Positions 36,810 through 46,240 of a DNA stretch of 64,000 nt are shown here, in pieces. The notes under the pieces are model-generated. The model had not been told where the DNA came from. It saw only the letters and a program-made list of their open reading frames with translations, and did no database searches. The stretch is taken from contig JADGEB010000001.1 of NCBI GenBank assembly GCA_016744595.1, forward strand, positions 62,001 to 126,000. Direction: 5' to 3'. Every line of letters begins with the position of its first letter. Positions within the stretch are counted from its first letter, which is position 1. The position numbers and the translations under genes were made by a program. The DNA is from Desulfuromusa sp. (lineage in GTDB: Bacteria > Desulfobacterota > Desulfuromonadia > Desulfuromonadales > Geopsychrobacteraceae).

Positions 36810-38503
36810 GCGCAAACATTCTCGTGATCGATGATGAGGAGAGCCTCCGCTTTACCTTCGAAACCTTCCTCACCGAGGACGGTTATGACGTAACCACCGC
36901 TGAAAACTACGATCAGGCTCTGGCCAGCTTGGAAGAGGGCAAGTTCGACCTGGTTTTTAGCGACATCCTGCTGGGTGGCAAGACTGGAATCGATCTCCTG
37001 CGGGAAATTACCAAGAGGAAGTTGCCCTGTGCGGTGGTGATGGTTACCGGTTTTCCCAATGTTGAAACCGCCGCTGAAGCAGTGCGGCTCGGAGCCTTCG
37101 ATTACCTGCCCAAGCCGGTGACCCAGGAGGCCCTGCTGCGGGTTGCAAGAATGGCCCTGCGCTACCTGCAGTTGCAAAAAGAGAAGAAAGCCTATCAGGC
37201 GAACCTGGAAGCCGTTTTTCGCAGTGTCCGGGATGCGATCATCACCGTTGATCAGGAACTGACTGTTCTGGCGGGCAATGCGTCTGCAACTGCTATTTGT
37301 GGTTTTGCCCCCTCAATGGTTGGCCAGAAGTTTAGCGCTCTCTGTCGTGGCTGCAGTCGAAAATGTCTTGAAGCCCTTAGAGCTACTCTGGAGAAAAAAT
37401 CTGCCGTAGAACTCGACCGCTTTGAATGTTGCCATCCAGACCGACCGCAGCAGGTGGTCACTATCAATACCTCTCCGCTGCTGGACAGCCACGGTGAATT
37501 TACCGGAGCCGTTCTGGTGGTCCGGGACGAAACCCGCTTGCATGTTTTGGAACGAGACCTGAGGGAGCGGACCCGGTTTCACCACATTATTGGCAGCAGT
37601 CACCGGATGCAGGAGGTCTATGGCTTGTTGGAAAAACTTGCCGACGTGCCAACGACCACCCTCATAATCGGCGAGAGCGGAACGGGCAAGGAGCTGGTCG
37701 TCGATGCCTTGCATTCCCAAGGAGAGCGGCGGCATGGTCCGCTGATCAAGGTCAACTGTGCAGGCTTGTCGGAAAACCTGCTGGAGAGCGAGCTGTTTGG
37801 ACATGTCAGGGGGGCCTTTACCGGGGCAATCAAGGACAAGGCCGGACGCTTTCTCATGGCCAGCGGTGGCACGATCTTTCTCGATGAAATCGGCGATATC
37901 TCACCTAAAATGCAGACACGACTCCTACGGGTGTTGCAGGAAAAGGTTATCGAACGAGTCGGTGATACGCGGCCGATCAAAGTTGATATTCGGGTGGTTG
38001 CAGCGACCAATCAAGACTTGGTGAACAAGGTCAAGAATGGTGAATTCCGCGAAGACCTCTTCTATCGTCTCAAAGTAGTGACTGTCGAGCTGCCGCCGCT
38101 ACGTGAGCGGAGCCCGGACATCCCTTTGCTGGTAAAACACTTCATCGATCGGTTCAACCGGAGATTGAACCGGCAGATTAGCGGCATCTCCGAAGAAGTC
38201 CGAAGTTTTTTCATGATCTACCACTGGCCTGGCAATGTGCGGGAGTTGGAACATATCCTGGAACACGCATTTATCCTCTGTCCCCATACCGTGATTGCCA
38301 TGGAGCATCTGCCTCCCGACCTGCGGAGAAATGTTATCGCCGAAGTTTCGCCCCCTTCTTTCGCTACGGATAACGATGTTCAGGCTATCCGCCAAGCTCT
38401 GGAGACAACCGATTGGAACAAGGCCAAGGCTGCCCGCCTGTTGGGGATGAGCCGTCGGACCATTTATCGCAAAATCAACGAATATCAAATCACCAAAGAC
38501 TGA
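36806..38503 (+). CDS. Sigma-54-dependent response regulator with PAS domain (NtrC family)
   Basis: 565-residue activator. The receiver (1-120) has LVIDDEESLRF, Asp in LVFSDILLGGKTG, and KPVTQE. A Cys-rich PAS domain (about 130-255: CRGCSRKC, FECCHPD) precedes the AAA+ domain, with Walker A GESGTGKELV, an intact sigma-54-contact loop (RGAFTGA) and Walker B GGTIFLDEIGD. The arginine finger region lies in YRLKVVTVELPPLRERSPDIP. The C-terminal Fis-type HTH is WNKAKAARLLGMSRRTIYRKINEY. It lies directly upstream of the two chemoreceptor modules, whose shared palindromic sites are its likely targets. Confidence 0.95.
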   Translation: MSANILVIDDEESLRFTFETFLTEDGYDVTTAENYDQALASLEEGKFDLVFSDILLGGKTGIDLLREITKRKLPCAVVMVTGFPNVETAAEAVRLGAFDYLPKPVTQEALLRVARMALRYLQLQKEKKAYQANLEAVFRSVRDAIITVDQELTVLAGNASATAICGFAPSMVGQKFSALCRGCSRKCLEALRATLEKKSAVELDRFECCHPDRPQQVVTINTSPLLDSHGEFTGAVLVVRDETRLHVLERDLRERTRFHHIIGSSHRMQEVYGLLEKLADVPTTTLIIGESGTGKELVVDALHSQGERRHGPLIKVNCAGLSENLLESELFGHVRGAFTGAIKDKAGRFLMASGGTIFLDEIGDISPKMQTRLLRVLQEKVIERVGDTRPIKVDIRVVAATNQDLVNKVKNGEFREDLFYRLKVVTVELPPLRERSPDIPLLVKHFIDRFNRRLNRQISGISEEVRSFFMIYHWPGNVRELEHILEHAFILCPHTVIAMEHLPPDLRRNVIAEVSPPSFATDNDVQAIRQALETTDWNKAKAARLLGMSRRTIYRKINEYQITKD

Positions 38504-38546
38504 GCCGGGTTCTGGCTGTTCTCCCCCTCTGGCATCATATGACTAT

Positions 38547-38592
38547 GTGCCATGTCTCACTTGTGTTATGGCACATATCTGTGTCATGACAC
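38547..38592 (+). promoter_or_regulatory. Triplet of 12-bp palindromic sites, module A (candidate activator sites)
   Basis: Three copies of a GTGYCATGRCAC-like palindrome start at 38547 (imperfect), 38563 and 38581, spaced 16 and 18 bp. The same triplet with identical spacing occurs at 42599. Each triplet ends about 190 bp before a GGCAC-N5-TTGAT element. This looks like an upstream activating sequence for the NtrC-type regulator encoded immediately before it. Confidence 0.65.
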
Positions 38593-38781
38593 GCTTTCCC
38601 CTCCTCCGCAAATTACTCCAGTGCGTATTTTTTTGTTAGGCCAGCCAATTTTATGATTCCATTGTGGTAGTGCAAAAAAAACATAAACCACTAAAATTTA
38701 AAGGGTTTTCCTTTGGCTTTCCGAAAGCATCGCAACATTTCTTTTTACCGCAACGGTCCAAGTGCTTGACTCGCTTCTTTT

Positions 38782-38797
38782 CGGCACAAGACTTGAT
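38782..38797 (+). promoter_or_regulatory. -24/-12-like promoter element, module A
   Basis: CGGCACAAGACTTGAT matches sigma-54 spacing (GG to the -12 element) but has GA instead of GC at -12 and C instead of T first. The same element, CGGCAC-N5-TTGAT followed by AATGT, recurs at 42831. It lies 63 bp before the small Cys-rich gene. Confidence 0.5.
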
Positions 38798-38860
38798 AAT
38801 GTCTCTTTGTAAGCAATCAAACAAAGTCCTTCAGGGGCTCATTTGGAAAGTGTAACGCAA

Positions 38861-39073
38861 ATGAATGACAGAATGAAAACAACGGTAAAACTGTGCCCTA
38901 TTCTCGAGAACTCCTTCGCGGAGTGTTTCTGTTCACGACTTGAAAGTCTGGTCATTCCGAAAGTCCTGAAATATTGCGCTGGTGATTATCGGGAGTGTGA
39001 AGTCTACCAAAAACACCTGCGAGGCGATAAATCGGCAGCAGGAAACCAGGAATTGGATGAGGCGGGAAATTAA
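38861..39073 (+). CDS. Small cysteine-rich protein, module A
   Basis: 70-residue protein of unknown function. Its core is CPILENSFAECFCSRL, then IPKVLKYCAGDYRECEVYQKH. It is paralogous to the 58-residue protein at 42921; the shared pattern is CPxLxNxFxxCFCxRLxSxxIPxVLKYCxGxxxxCxxYxK. The five aligned cysteines suggest a metal or Fe-S site or disulfide switch. The start at 38861 is used because homology begins there. It precedes an MCP and cheW and sits behind a conserved promoter, so it is probably part of the chemosensory module. Confidence 0.75.
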   Translation: MNDRMKTTVKLCPILENSFAECFCSRLESLVIPKVLKYCAGDYRECEVYQKHLRGDKSAAGNQELDEAGN

Positions 39074-39179
39074 ATATACCGTCGAGGATAACGGGGACAG
39101 CACGAATCGTTGTATGGCCTCATCATTGTTTAGGCAGTATCCATCCAACCAAAATCATCTTAACAAAGGAGCATGATTC

Positions 39180-41354
39180 ATGAAAATCGGAGCAAAACTA
39201 CTCGGTGGAATCGGCATCATTATTCTTCTTATGGTTGTCGTTGGCGGAGTCGGCTGGTACGGCATCGGTCAAATCAACGAACAGGTCGAGGCAATCACCT
39301 TACAACTTGAAATTGCCAAAGATGCAAATCGTGCTCTGGCCGATTCGGGCGACGTGCAATCACATGCCCTGCGCATGGTCATCTATAAAGATAAAGCTTT
39401 TCTGCAGAAAGCCAGAGAGGAAGCACGCAACGTTAAAAGCGTTGCAGAAACCGCCAGAAGCCGGATGAAATCCCAGGCGAATAAGGATAAAACAAAAGAA
39501 ATTGAGACGGCTATCACCGCATACGACGATGCCAACATGAAATGGTGGCAAATTCAAGAAAATATAGTCACCGGAGGGAAGGTTCGCTCAGCTGCAGTCG
39601 AAGACGTCTTAAACGCGATCAAAACCATGATCGATTACGAGCAAAGCTACATCAGCAAAAGCGCCCAAAACGGACGGTTCTCTCCAGCGCTCCTGGATAA
39701 ACTGGACGAGGCTCAGCAGGTGCGCAACTCTTTTAACCGGGTTCGCATTCATGCTCAGAAGTATCAAATTGCCGTCACCAAAGAGCAGCAAGACAGTGTC
39801 GCCAAAGAATGGATGGCTGAAATTGACGTCTGTGATCAGCAAGTGGCGAAGTTGCTGGGCATGTTCAAGGCACCTGAGGTTATTAAGGCCCTGAATCAGA
39901 TCAAGAGCAGCCTGGCAACTTATGTCGAGCAAGTCATGGCCTTTCGTAGTTTCAACATTGCCCAACGCGAGGAGCAGGCTCACCAGAAAGATGCCTCGGC
40001 CAAAGTAATGCAAGCAAGTCGTGAGGTTCGTGACGGTGTCTATGAGTATATCGACGCTGTTGAAAGAGCCGCCACAGAAGTTGAAGATACAATGACAGCT
40101 TTGATTATTGGAATTGGCATCTTTGCCATCGTCGCCGGTATTCTCATCGGTTTTTTCCTTACAGGTAATATCACCAAGGGTATGAACTTTGTTGTCAATC
40201 TGCTAAATGGAATCGCTCACAAGGGGGATATTTCCACCGATGTTGATCATATCTATACTGGCCGTAGCGATGAAATCGGCGATCTGGCAAGAGCGACGGA
40301 ACTGATGCTTGCCGATTATCGGGGGGTCGGAACGATGGCCAAAGAACTTGCTTCTGGTAATTGGACTGTAGAAGTAAAGAGTAAGTCGGAACAGGATGCC
40401 ATGAACCAGGACCTGGCAGAGATGATCAAACAGGTCCATGAGACTCTCTCCGATGTGGGTCAAAGCGCTACTCAAATCGCCTCAGGTTCTGGCCAGGTTT
40501 CCGACTCCAGCCAATCCCTGTCGCAAGGAGCCACCGAGTCGGCTAGCAGCCTCGAAGAGATCTCCGCATCACTTAACGAGATGTCTGCTCAGGCCACAAC
40601 CAGTGCTGAAAATGCTAATCAAGCCAACCTCCTAGCTGCAGAGGCACAAGGCGCTGCGCAAAAAGGGAGTGCCCAGATGCAGACGATGGTGGCGGCGATA
40701 GGCGAAATCAATGAAGCAGGTCAAAATATTTCTAAGATCATCAAGACCATCGATGAGATTGCCTTTCAGACCAACCTGCTGGCGCTTAACGCCGCAGTTG
40801 AAGCTGCCCGTGCCGGGCAACATGGTAAGGGCTTTGCCGTAGTTGCTGAAGAGGTTCGTAACTTGGCCGCCCGTAGTGCCAAAGCTGCTGCAGAAACTGC
40901 CGAACTAATCGAGGGTTCGGTGGAAAAAACCGCAAATGGCAGCTCCATCGCCGACCAAACTGCGGACGCACTACAGGAAATTGTCGGCGGTATCGGCAAG
41001 GTCACAGACCTGGTTGCAGAAATCGCCGTTGCCAGCAGTGAACAAGCCCAAGGCATTGCCCAGATCAATCAGGGCGTGAACCAGATTGATCAGGTCACCC
41101 AGCAGAATACTGCCAGCGCCGAAGAGAGTGCTGCGGCTTCTGAGGAGCTTTCTGGTCAAGCGGAACAACTGAGGCAGATGCTGCAGTGTTTTACCTTGGA
41201 GCAAAGAAACCAAGAGCAACGACCCGTAAACCCTGTTTCATCCCGTGCCCCGTCAAATGCCCCGTCAAATGCCAGTTGGACACAGATGGCACAAGAACAA
41301 CGGAACGTGCCATCGCAGATTGCTTTAGACGACAGTGAGTTTGGCAAATACTGA
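39180..41354 (+). CDS. Methyl-accepting chemotaxis protein, module A
   Basis: 724-residue receptor. The first membrane segment is residues 8-28, a long helical periplasmic sensor (about 30-305) of the helical-bundle type follows, and the second membrane segment is about 308-332. HAMP comes next. The signalling domain carries the hairpin tip [21 protein letters not shown] and methylation helices rich in Gln/Glu. The extreme C terminus (LDDSEFGKY) is shared with the module B receptor. The ATG is preceded by aaaggag. The last about 80 bp of the gene are identical to module B. The ligand is unknown. Confidence 0.93.
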   Translation: MKIGAKLLGGIGIIILLMVVVGGVGWYGIGQINEQVEAITLQLEIAKDANRALADSGDVQSHALRMVIYKDKAFLQKAREEARNVKSVAETARSRMKSQANKDKTKEIETAITAYDDANMKWWQIQENIVTGGKVRSAAVEDVLNAIKTMIDYEQSYISKSAQNGRFSPALLDKLDEAQQVRNSFNRVRIHAQKYQIAVTKEQQDSVAKEWMAEIDVCDQQVAKLLGMFKAPEVIKALNQIKSSLATYVEQVMAFRSFNIAQREEQAHQKDASAKVMQASREVRDGVYEYIDAVERAATEVEDTMTALIIGIGIFAIVAGILIGFFLTGNITKGMNFVVNLLNGIAHKGDISTDVDHIYTGRSDEIGDLARATELMLADYRGVGTMAKELASGNWTVEVKSKSEQDAMNQDLAEMIKQVHETLSDVGQSATQIASGSGQVSDSSQSLSQGATESASSLEEISASLNEMSAQATTSAENANQANLLAAEAQGAAQKGSAQMQTMVAAIGEINEAGQNISKIIKTIDEIAFQTNLLALNAAVEAARAGQHGKGFAVVAEEVRNLAARSAKAAAETAELIEGSVEKTANGSSIADQTADALQEIVGGIGKVTDLVAEIAVASSEQAQGIAQINQGVNQIDQVTQQNTASAEESAAASEELSGQAEQLRQMLQCFTLEQRNQEQRPVNPVSSRAPSNAPSNASWTQMAQEQRNVPSQIALDDSEFGKY

Positions 41355-41921
41355 GCCTCATTTAAGAAGCAAATATGTTGAAGGGAGCAAGGACGATGGC
41401 AAATACTGCAGAAGAGTTTGGGAAAAAAGAGTTTCAACAAATAGAGGATTCACAACGGGACCTGTTTCTGACCTTCCATTTGCATCAGGAAGACTATGGC
41501 ATCGCCATAAACCATGTCACAGAAATCATCGGTATCCAGAATATCACCGAGGTTCCGAATATGCCGGCTGAAGTCAAAGGGGTCATAAATCTACGCGGTC
41601 GAGTTATTCCAGTGATGGATGTCCGCTTGAGGTTCGGCCTGCCAAGCCGTGACTACGATGAACGCACCTGTGTGATTGTTGTTGAAGTCAATGAACATTC
41701 AACCGGTCTTGTGGTCGATCGGGTTAAGGACGTTGTTGAAATTGCCGCCGAACAGATCGAACCACTGCCTTGCGGAAATAGAGACCAGAGCTATATTCAG
41801 GGACTGGGCAAGGTTGATAGTGCGGTGAAAATCCTGCTCGATATCAAGTCCTTAGTCGGAGCCGATGAAGGAAATTATCGAGCAGCAACGGATGTGGAAA
41901 ATACTGTTGAGCTGACTTGCG
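41275..41921 (+). repeat. Perfect direct repeat, copy A (MCP 3' end + cheW)
   Basis: About 647 bp from the last 80 bp of the MCP gene to the penultimate base triplet of cheW are identical to 45406-46052, 4131 bp away. No base difference is seen inside, while both flanks diverge. This indicates recent duplication or gene conversion. Confidence 0.88.
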
Positions 41922-41926
41922 CTTAA
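41396..41926 (+). CDS. cheW: CheW-family chemotaxis coupling protein, copy A
   Basis: 176-residue coupling protein linking receptors to CheA. The CheW pattern is LTFHLHQEDYGIAINHVTEIIGI, PAEVKGVINLRGRVIPVMDVRLRFGL, then GLVVDRVKDVVEIA. The start at 41396 (MANTAEEF) lies behind gggagcaagga; an in-frame ATG at 41375 is possible. It differs from the copy at 45527 only in the last residue (Ala versus Val). No cheA, cheY, cheR or cheB is in the window, so it must work with a distant chemosensory cluster. Confidence 0.95.
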   Translation: MANTAEEFGKKEFQQIEDSQRDLFLTFHLHQEDYGIAINHVTEIIGIQNITEVPNMPAEVKGVINLRGRVIPVMDVRLRFGLPSRDYDERTCVIVVEVNEHSTGLVVDRVKDVVEIAAEQIEPLPCGNRDQSYIQGLGKVDSAVKILLDIKSLVGADEGNYRAATDVENTVELTCA

Positions 41927-42011
41927 CCCTTATTTCTTAATAAAGATGGGGCTATCCGGCGTTTGAGTTGTCAAGGATAGTAAACCAAACATAAGTTGAG
42001 AGGTTCTTTCT

Positions 42012-42476
42012 ATGGCTATAAAGTACACAATTATTCCTGAGCTAAAGCTTGTCTCTGTCATTGGTTCGGCGGTTATCGGCTACAGTGATCTGAGCGAACA
42101 CTTCGATACCCTAGCGATGGATCCTCGCTACCAGCCACCCATGAAGAAGCTGATCGATTATCGCAACATCTGGCTTCTGGCGCTTTCCGACAAGGAACTG
42201 GCTTTGTGCAACCAAAAAAAAATAACTTTCAAAGAGAGGTTCAGCGGTGAGCAATGTGCGATCGTTTCAACCGGGAATCTCAACTACCGGACAGCCTGCA
42301 AACTTTGTGCGAAGAGCGATCCGCTTATGTCCACGACCCGCTCCTTTAAAGATTTAGAAACGGCATTCAACTGGTTGGAACTGGAAGATATATCCGATAA
42401 ACAGTTGTTGTTGACGGCCGACCAGCAGCTAAACAGAGCGGGGACACGAGCGAACTTGCGTAAATATCACTCATAA
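42012..42476 (+). CDS. STAS/SpoIIAA-like small protein
   Basis: 154-residue protein of unknown function. The pattern VGEV-like strand, SDLSEHFDTLAMDPRYQPPMKKLIDYRNIWLL, a central helix, a strand CAIVSTG and a final FKDLETAFNWLELE resembles the SpoIIAA/STAS-like fold seen in short signalling-associated proteins. The ATG follows gagaggttc. It lies 85 bp after cheW copy A, whose terminator is degenerate, so read-through is plausible. Module B has no counterpart. Confidence 0.65.
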   Translation: MAIKYTIIPELKLVSVIGSAVIGYSDLSEHFDTLAMDPRYQPPMKKLIDYRNIWLLALSDKELALCNQKKITFKERFSGEQCAIVSTGNLNYRTACKLCAKSDPLMSTTRSFKDLETAFNWLELEDISDKQLLLTADQQLNRAGTRANLRKYHS

Positions 42477-42598
42477 CTCCGTAACAACAGGTCCGAGACA
42501 TTGAAGAGTGTTTGCTGCGAGATCCGTGTGTTACCGCAATGGTATTGGTGGCCCACAAGTCCCGGCTGAACATCACCTTCCTAGCATCTTGTCCAGAT

Positions 42599-42644
42599 GT
42601 GCCATGACACAGACGTGCCATGGCACATATCTGTGTCATGGCAC
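42599..42644 (+). promoter_or_regulatory. Triplet of 12-bp palindromic sites, module B (candidate activator sites)
   Basis: GTGCCATGACAC (42599), GTGCCATGGCAC (42615) and GTGTCATGGCAC (42633) are spaced 16 and 18 bp, exactly as in module A. The outer two together form a 15-bp perfect inverted repeat (GTGCCATGACACAGA with its complement). A run of Ts follows, so a terminator role cannot be excluded for this copy. Confidence 0.65.
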
Positions 42645-42830
42645 GTTTTTTCTTTTTTTAAACTCAGCCCATTGCGGATTTATTTCAATCCTGGTGAATA
42701 CTTATTTTCTCTATTCTCTGACTTTCTTATAGCTTAACTATTTAATATATAAGGCAATATTTTTTTCAAAGAAACTCAGCCTGTTAATTTTACCCTTTCC
42801 AAGCGTCTGTTTGGCTGATTCGAGCATTCT

Positions 42831-42846
42831 CGGCACGGGACTTGAT
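42831..42846 (+). promoter_or_regulatory. -24/-12-like promoter element, module B
   Basis: CGGCACGGGACTTGAT, followed by AATGT, is the counterpart of the element at 38782 and lies 187 bp after the palindrome triplet. The -12 element is TTGAT rather than TTGCW, so sigma-54 use is not certain. Confidence 0.5.
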
Positions 42847-42920
42847 AATGTATTGCGTCAAGGCAACAACAATAAATTTTGGAGTTCAACTCCAGAAGAC
42901 ATAAGGCGTAATGGAGATTC

Positions 42921-43097
42921 ATGTTTATGGGTGACAAAATGGCGATAGCGCCCAACGAGGCATGTCCCTTTCTCAAAAATCCCTTCGAGGACTGTTTCTG
43001 TGCACGACTCGGAAGCCAGGACATCCCGATGGTACTGAAATATTGCTGCGGCGCTTTTTTGCTGTGTGCAATCTACAAAAAATGTAAGAGAAGGTAA
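42921..43097 (+). CDS. Small cysteine-rich protein, module B
   Basis: 58-residue paralogue of the protein at 38861. Its core is CPFLKNPFEDCFCARL then IPMVLKYCCGAFLLCAIYKKC. It retains the five aligned cysteines and adds two. The reading frame is intact; the ATG at 42921 follows tggag, with alternative in-frame ATGs at 42927 and 42939. Conservation of the reading frame between diverged copies supports it as a real gene. Its function is unknown. It precedes the module B receptor. Confidence 0.72.
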   Translation: MFMGDKMAIAPNEACPFLKNPFEDCFCARLGSQDIPMVLKYCCGAFLLCAIYKKCKRR

Positions 43098-43295
43098 ACA
43101 AGTGATACCTACAAATAAGGTTTTTGAGTTCTGTTGTTTAGCTGACTCACAGACAATACACAGAATAAGTAAATAAATGAGAATTTGAATGAAATTGCCA
43201 CTAACTGGTTTGGTCTAAATAGGGCAAGTGGGAAAAATAGATTAAACCTTCAATTTATTTCAAGGTCTGACATTACTAGGAAAAGGGGATTGAAT

Positions 43296-45485
43296 ATGCT
43301 TAACAACCTAAAAATTGGACACAAAATGTTGCTTTTTTCGGGAACCTTCTTGACATTGCTGTTTATAGTGCTGGCTGGCGGTATGTATGGAATGTCCACT
43401 TCTGTTCAAAGCAGCCAAACTGTTTCGGACATCATGCAGCTCGACAGCCGCTTGACCCAGTTGGAAGTCGACCATTTAATTTGGGCCGGGCAGGTATCTG
43501 ACTTTGTTTATAACGACGCAATCGATGAACTGAATGCCCAGACAGATCATACCAAGTGCGGGTTTGGAAAGTGGTATTACGGTGATGCTCGCAAGCATGC
43601 AGAGCAAAGTATTCCGGGCATAAGTGGCAACTTGAAGGACTTGGAGGAGCCCCATCGTCTTCTACATGCTTCAGCAGCAAAAATCAGTGCCGACTATCGA
43701 TCGGCTGACCCAGATCTGCCACGATTTTTAATCGAAAAAGAACTTGAACACATGCGCTGGGCCAACATACTTCAGCAGGCCATTCTCGGCAAGGCCAACA
43801 GTGCCAAAGTCAATTTCGATCATACGCAATGTGCATTCGGTCGATTTCTTTACGGAAATGCCCGGCAGAAGCTAGAAACTGCTGATCCAGAACTGGCCAG
43901 AATATTCAACGCAATTGAAAAGCCGCATGAGCAATTGCACCTCTATGGAAAAGATGTCAATGTTTTTCTAGGGGAAGCTGCATATGTCCATGCTGGAAGA
44001 TATTTCGCCGAACAAGCTTTGCCACAATTAACAGTTGTCAGTAATCTTCTTAGTCAAGCCGTTCAAGCTGCTAACGAGGCAATCCAGGGGAAGCAGCTAG
44101 CGCAACAGATTTATGCATCTGAAACAAGTAATTTCCTTGGTGAGGTACAAAGATTGCTGACCACGGCCAGAGATAACGCTAAGGACTACAAGGTGTTGGT
44201 TGCTGGAGCTAATATTGCCACGGTCAAAAAGTCAAATGCGACCAATCTCGGTATCGGTGTTTTTGCCCTGGTGCTGGGCACTGTCATCGCGGTGTTTCTC
44301 AGCCGCTCATTGACGAACCCGATGCGGCAAGCCGTCAGTATGTTGATGGAACTGGAAAACGGCCATCTCGATAGTCGTTTAAAGCTCAAGCGTAAGGATG
44401 AAATCGGGCTTATGGCAGACTCAATGGATCGATTTGCCGATAGTCTGCAGGTTGAGGTGGTCGACAACCTTCAGAAACTTGCCGAAGGGAATCTCGACTT
44501 CAACGTGACTCCACGGGATGAGCAGGACAAACTTCGTAGTGCGCTGCAGAAATTAAACCGCGATCTGCATGAAATGATCGGCGAAATCCGAACCTCCGGC
44601 GAGCAAATCGCTTCGGGCAGCGGTCAGGTGGCTGATGCCAGCCAGTCGCTCTCCCAGGGTGCTACTGAGCAGGCCAGCAGTTTGGAAGAAATTTCAGCCT
44701 CACTCAACGAAATGTCCTCACAGACGACACTCAATGCCGGAAATGCCAATCAGGCGAACGCACTCTCATCCGAGGCACAACTGGCGGCAGAAAAAGGCAG
44801 CAACCAGATGCAGTCTATGGTTGGGGCCATGACCGAGATCAACGAAGCCGGGCAGAATATCTCCAAGATTATCAAAACCATCGACGAGATCGCCTTCCAG
44901 ACCAATCTGTTGGCACTTAACGCCGCAGTGGAAGCAGCTCGTGCTGGTCAACATGGCAAAGGTTTTGCCGTGGTTGCTGAAGAGGTCCGTAACCTGGCCG
45001 CCCGTAGTGCCAAGGCCGCTGAAGAAACTGCAGTCCTGATCCAGGGTTCGGTCGAGAAGACCAAAAACGGGAGCGTCATAGCCAATCAGACCGCTGATTC
45101 CTTGCAGGAGATTGTCGGTGGTATCGGCAAGGTCACCGATCTGGTTGCCGAAATTGCCGCTGCCAGCAACGAGCAGGCTCAGGGGGTGTCACAGATCAAT
45201 GAAGGCGTGAACCAGATCGATCAGGTCACCCAGCAAAATACTGCCAGCTCTGAAGAGTGCGCCGCATCCTCCGAAGAACTTTCCAGTCAGGCCGAGCAAC
45301 TGCGCCAGATGCTGCAGCGCTTTACCTTGAAGCAGGAGCACCAAGGGCAGCAACTCTCAAGCCCTGTTTCAGCCAGTGCCCCAGCCCGTGGCCTTTCAAA
45401 TTTAGGTTGGACACAGATGGCACAAGAACAACGGAACGTGCCATCGCAGATTGCTTTAGACGACAGTGAGTTTGGCAAATACTGA
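43296..45485 (+). CDS. Methyl-accepting chemotaxis protein with two CZB-like zinc-binding domains, module B
   Basis: 729-residue receptor. The start at 43296 follows aaaagggga. Membrane segments lie at about residues 10-32 and 318-340. The periplasmic part contains two tandem units of the chemoreceptor zinc-binding (CZB) pattern. Unit 1 has His60, HTKCGFGKW with His85 and Cys88, and HRLLH (His120/His124). Unit 2 has His152, HTQCAFGRF with His176 and Cys179, and HEQLH (His211/His215). HAMP and a signalling domain (hairpin tip as in module A) follow. CZB domains bind zinc with three His and one Cys; known roles include zinc and hypochlorite sensing. The C terminus is identical to module A. Confidence 0.93.
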   Translation: MLNNLKIGHKMLLFSGTFLTLLFIVLAGGMYGMSTSVQSSQTVSDIMQLDSRLTQLEVDHLIWAGQVSDFVYNDAIDELNAQTDHTKCGFGKWYYGDARKHAEQSIPGISGNLKDLEEPHRLLHASAAKISADYRSADPDLPRFLIEKELEHMRWANILQQAILGKANSAKVNFDHTQCAFGRFLYGNARQKLETADPELARIFNAIEKPHEQLHLYGKDVNVFLGEAAYVHAGRYFAEQALPQLTVVSNLLSQAVQAANEAIQGKQLAQQIYASETSNFLGEVQRLLTTARDNAKDYKVLVAGANIATVKKSNATNLGIGVFALVLGTVIAVFLSRSLTNPMRQAVSMLMELENGHLDSRLKLKRKDEIGLMADSMDRFADSLQVEVVDNLQKLAEGNLDFNVTPRDEQDKLRSALQKLNRDLHEMIGEIRTSGEQIASGSGQVADASQSLSQGATEQASSLEEISASLNEMSSQTTLNAGNANQANALSSEAQLAAEKGSNQMQSMVGAMTEINEAGQNISKIIKTIDEIAFQTNLLALNAAVEAARAGQHGKGFAVVAEEVRNLAARSAKAAEETAVLIQGSVEKTKNGSVIANQTADSLQEIVGGIGKVTDLVAEIAAASNEQAQGVSQINEGVNQIDQVTQQNTASSEECAASSEELSSQAEQLRQMLQRFTLKQEHQGQQLSSPVSASAPARGLSNLGWTQMAQEQRNVPSQIALDDSEFGKY

Positions 45486-46052
45486 GCCTCATTTAAGAAG
45501 CAAATATGTTGAAGGGAGCAAGGACGATGGCAAATACTGCAGAAGAGTTTGGGAAAAAAGAGTTTCAACAAATAGAGGATTCACAACGGGACCTGTTTCT
45601 GACCTTCCATTTGCATCAGGAAGACTATGGCATCGCCATAAACCATGTCACAGAAATCATCGGTATCCAGAATATCACCGAGGTTCCGAATATGCCGGCT
45701 GAAGTCAAAGGGGTCATAAATCTACGCGGTCGAGTTATTCCAGTGATGGATGTCCGCTTGAGGTTCGGCCTGCCAAGCCGTGACTACGATGAACGCACCT
45801 GTGTGATTGTTGTTGAAGTCAATGAACATTCAACCGGTCTTGTGGTCGATCGGGTTAAGGACGTTGTTGAAATTGCCGCCGAACAGATCGAACCACTGCC
45901 TTGCGGAAATAGAGACCAGAGCTATATTCAGGGACTGGGCAAGGTTGATAGTGCGGTGAAAATCCTGCTCGATATCAAGTCCTTAGTCGGAGCCGATGAA
46001 GGAAATTATCGAGCAGCAACGGATGTGGAAAATACTGTTGAGCTGACTTGCG
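45406..46052 (+). repeat. Perfect direct repeat, copy B (MCP 3' end + cheW)
   Basis: Second copy of the about 647-bp repeat starting in the MCP gene 3' end and covering almost the whole cheW. It is identical in sequence to 41275-41921, and both flanks diverge. Confidence 0.88.
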
Positions 46053-46057
46053 TTTAA
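45527..46057 (+). CDS. cheW: CheW-family chemotaxis coupling protein, copy B
   Basis: 176-residue duplicate of the CheW at 41396. It is identical through residue 175 and ends in Val instead of Ala. It lies 41 bp after the module B receptor gene and is followed by a strong terminator. Having two identical coupling proteins, each next to a different receptor, suggests dosage or recent conversion rather than specialised coupling. Confidence 0.95.
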   Translation: MANTAEEFGKKEFQQIEDSQRDLFLTFHLHQEDYGIAINHVTEIIGIQNITEVPNMPAEVKGVINLRGRVIPVMDVRLRFGLPSRDYDERTCVIVVEVNEHSTGLVVDRVKDVVEIAAEQIEPLPCGNRDQSYIQGLGKVDSAVKILLDIKSLVGADEGNYRAATDVENTVELTCV

Positions 46058-46079
46058 CCCTTATTTCTTAACAAAAAAA

Positions 46080-46114
46080 GGGGCTATCCAGCGTTTAAGC
46101 AAGGATAGCCCCTT
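46080..46114 (+). terminator. Terminator after cheW copy B
   Basis: GGGGCTATCC and GGATAGCCCC form a perfect 10-bp stem followed by TT. The corresponding site after copy A (about 41950) keeps only CTATCC/GGATAG and has lost the outer pairs. Confidence 0.8.
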
Positions 46115-46240
46115 CATTACTCATAAACCGACAAAGGTTGTCATAGATTATTCGGAGGACACAATAGCTATTTATTACCATGATTGATTAGATAGAATCT
46201 AACGCTGATACCCTTTACTTAGGGGATTCGTGAATCCCTA

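Noticed and set aside
38509..38860. Sigma-28 (FliA) promoter for the chemoreceptor modules
   Set aside because: No TAAAGTTT-N11-GCCGATAA-like sequence upstream of either module; the shared GGCAC-N5-TTGAT element fits sigma-54 spacing better, though imperfectly.
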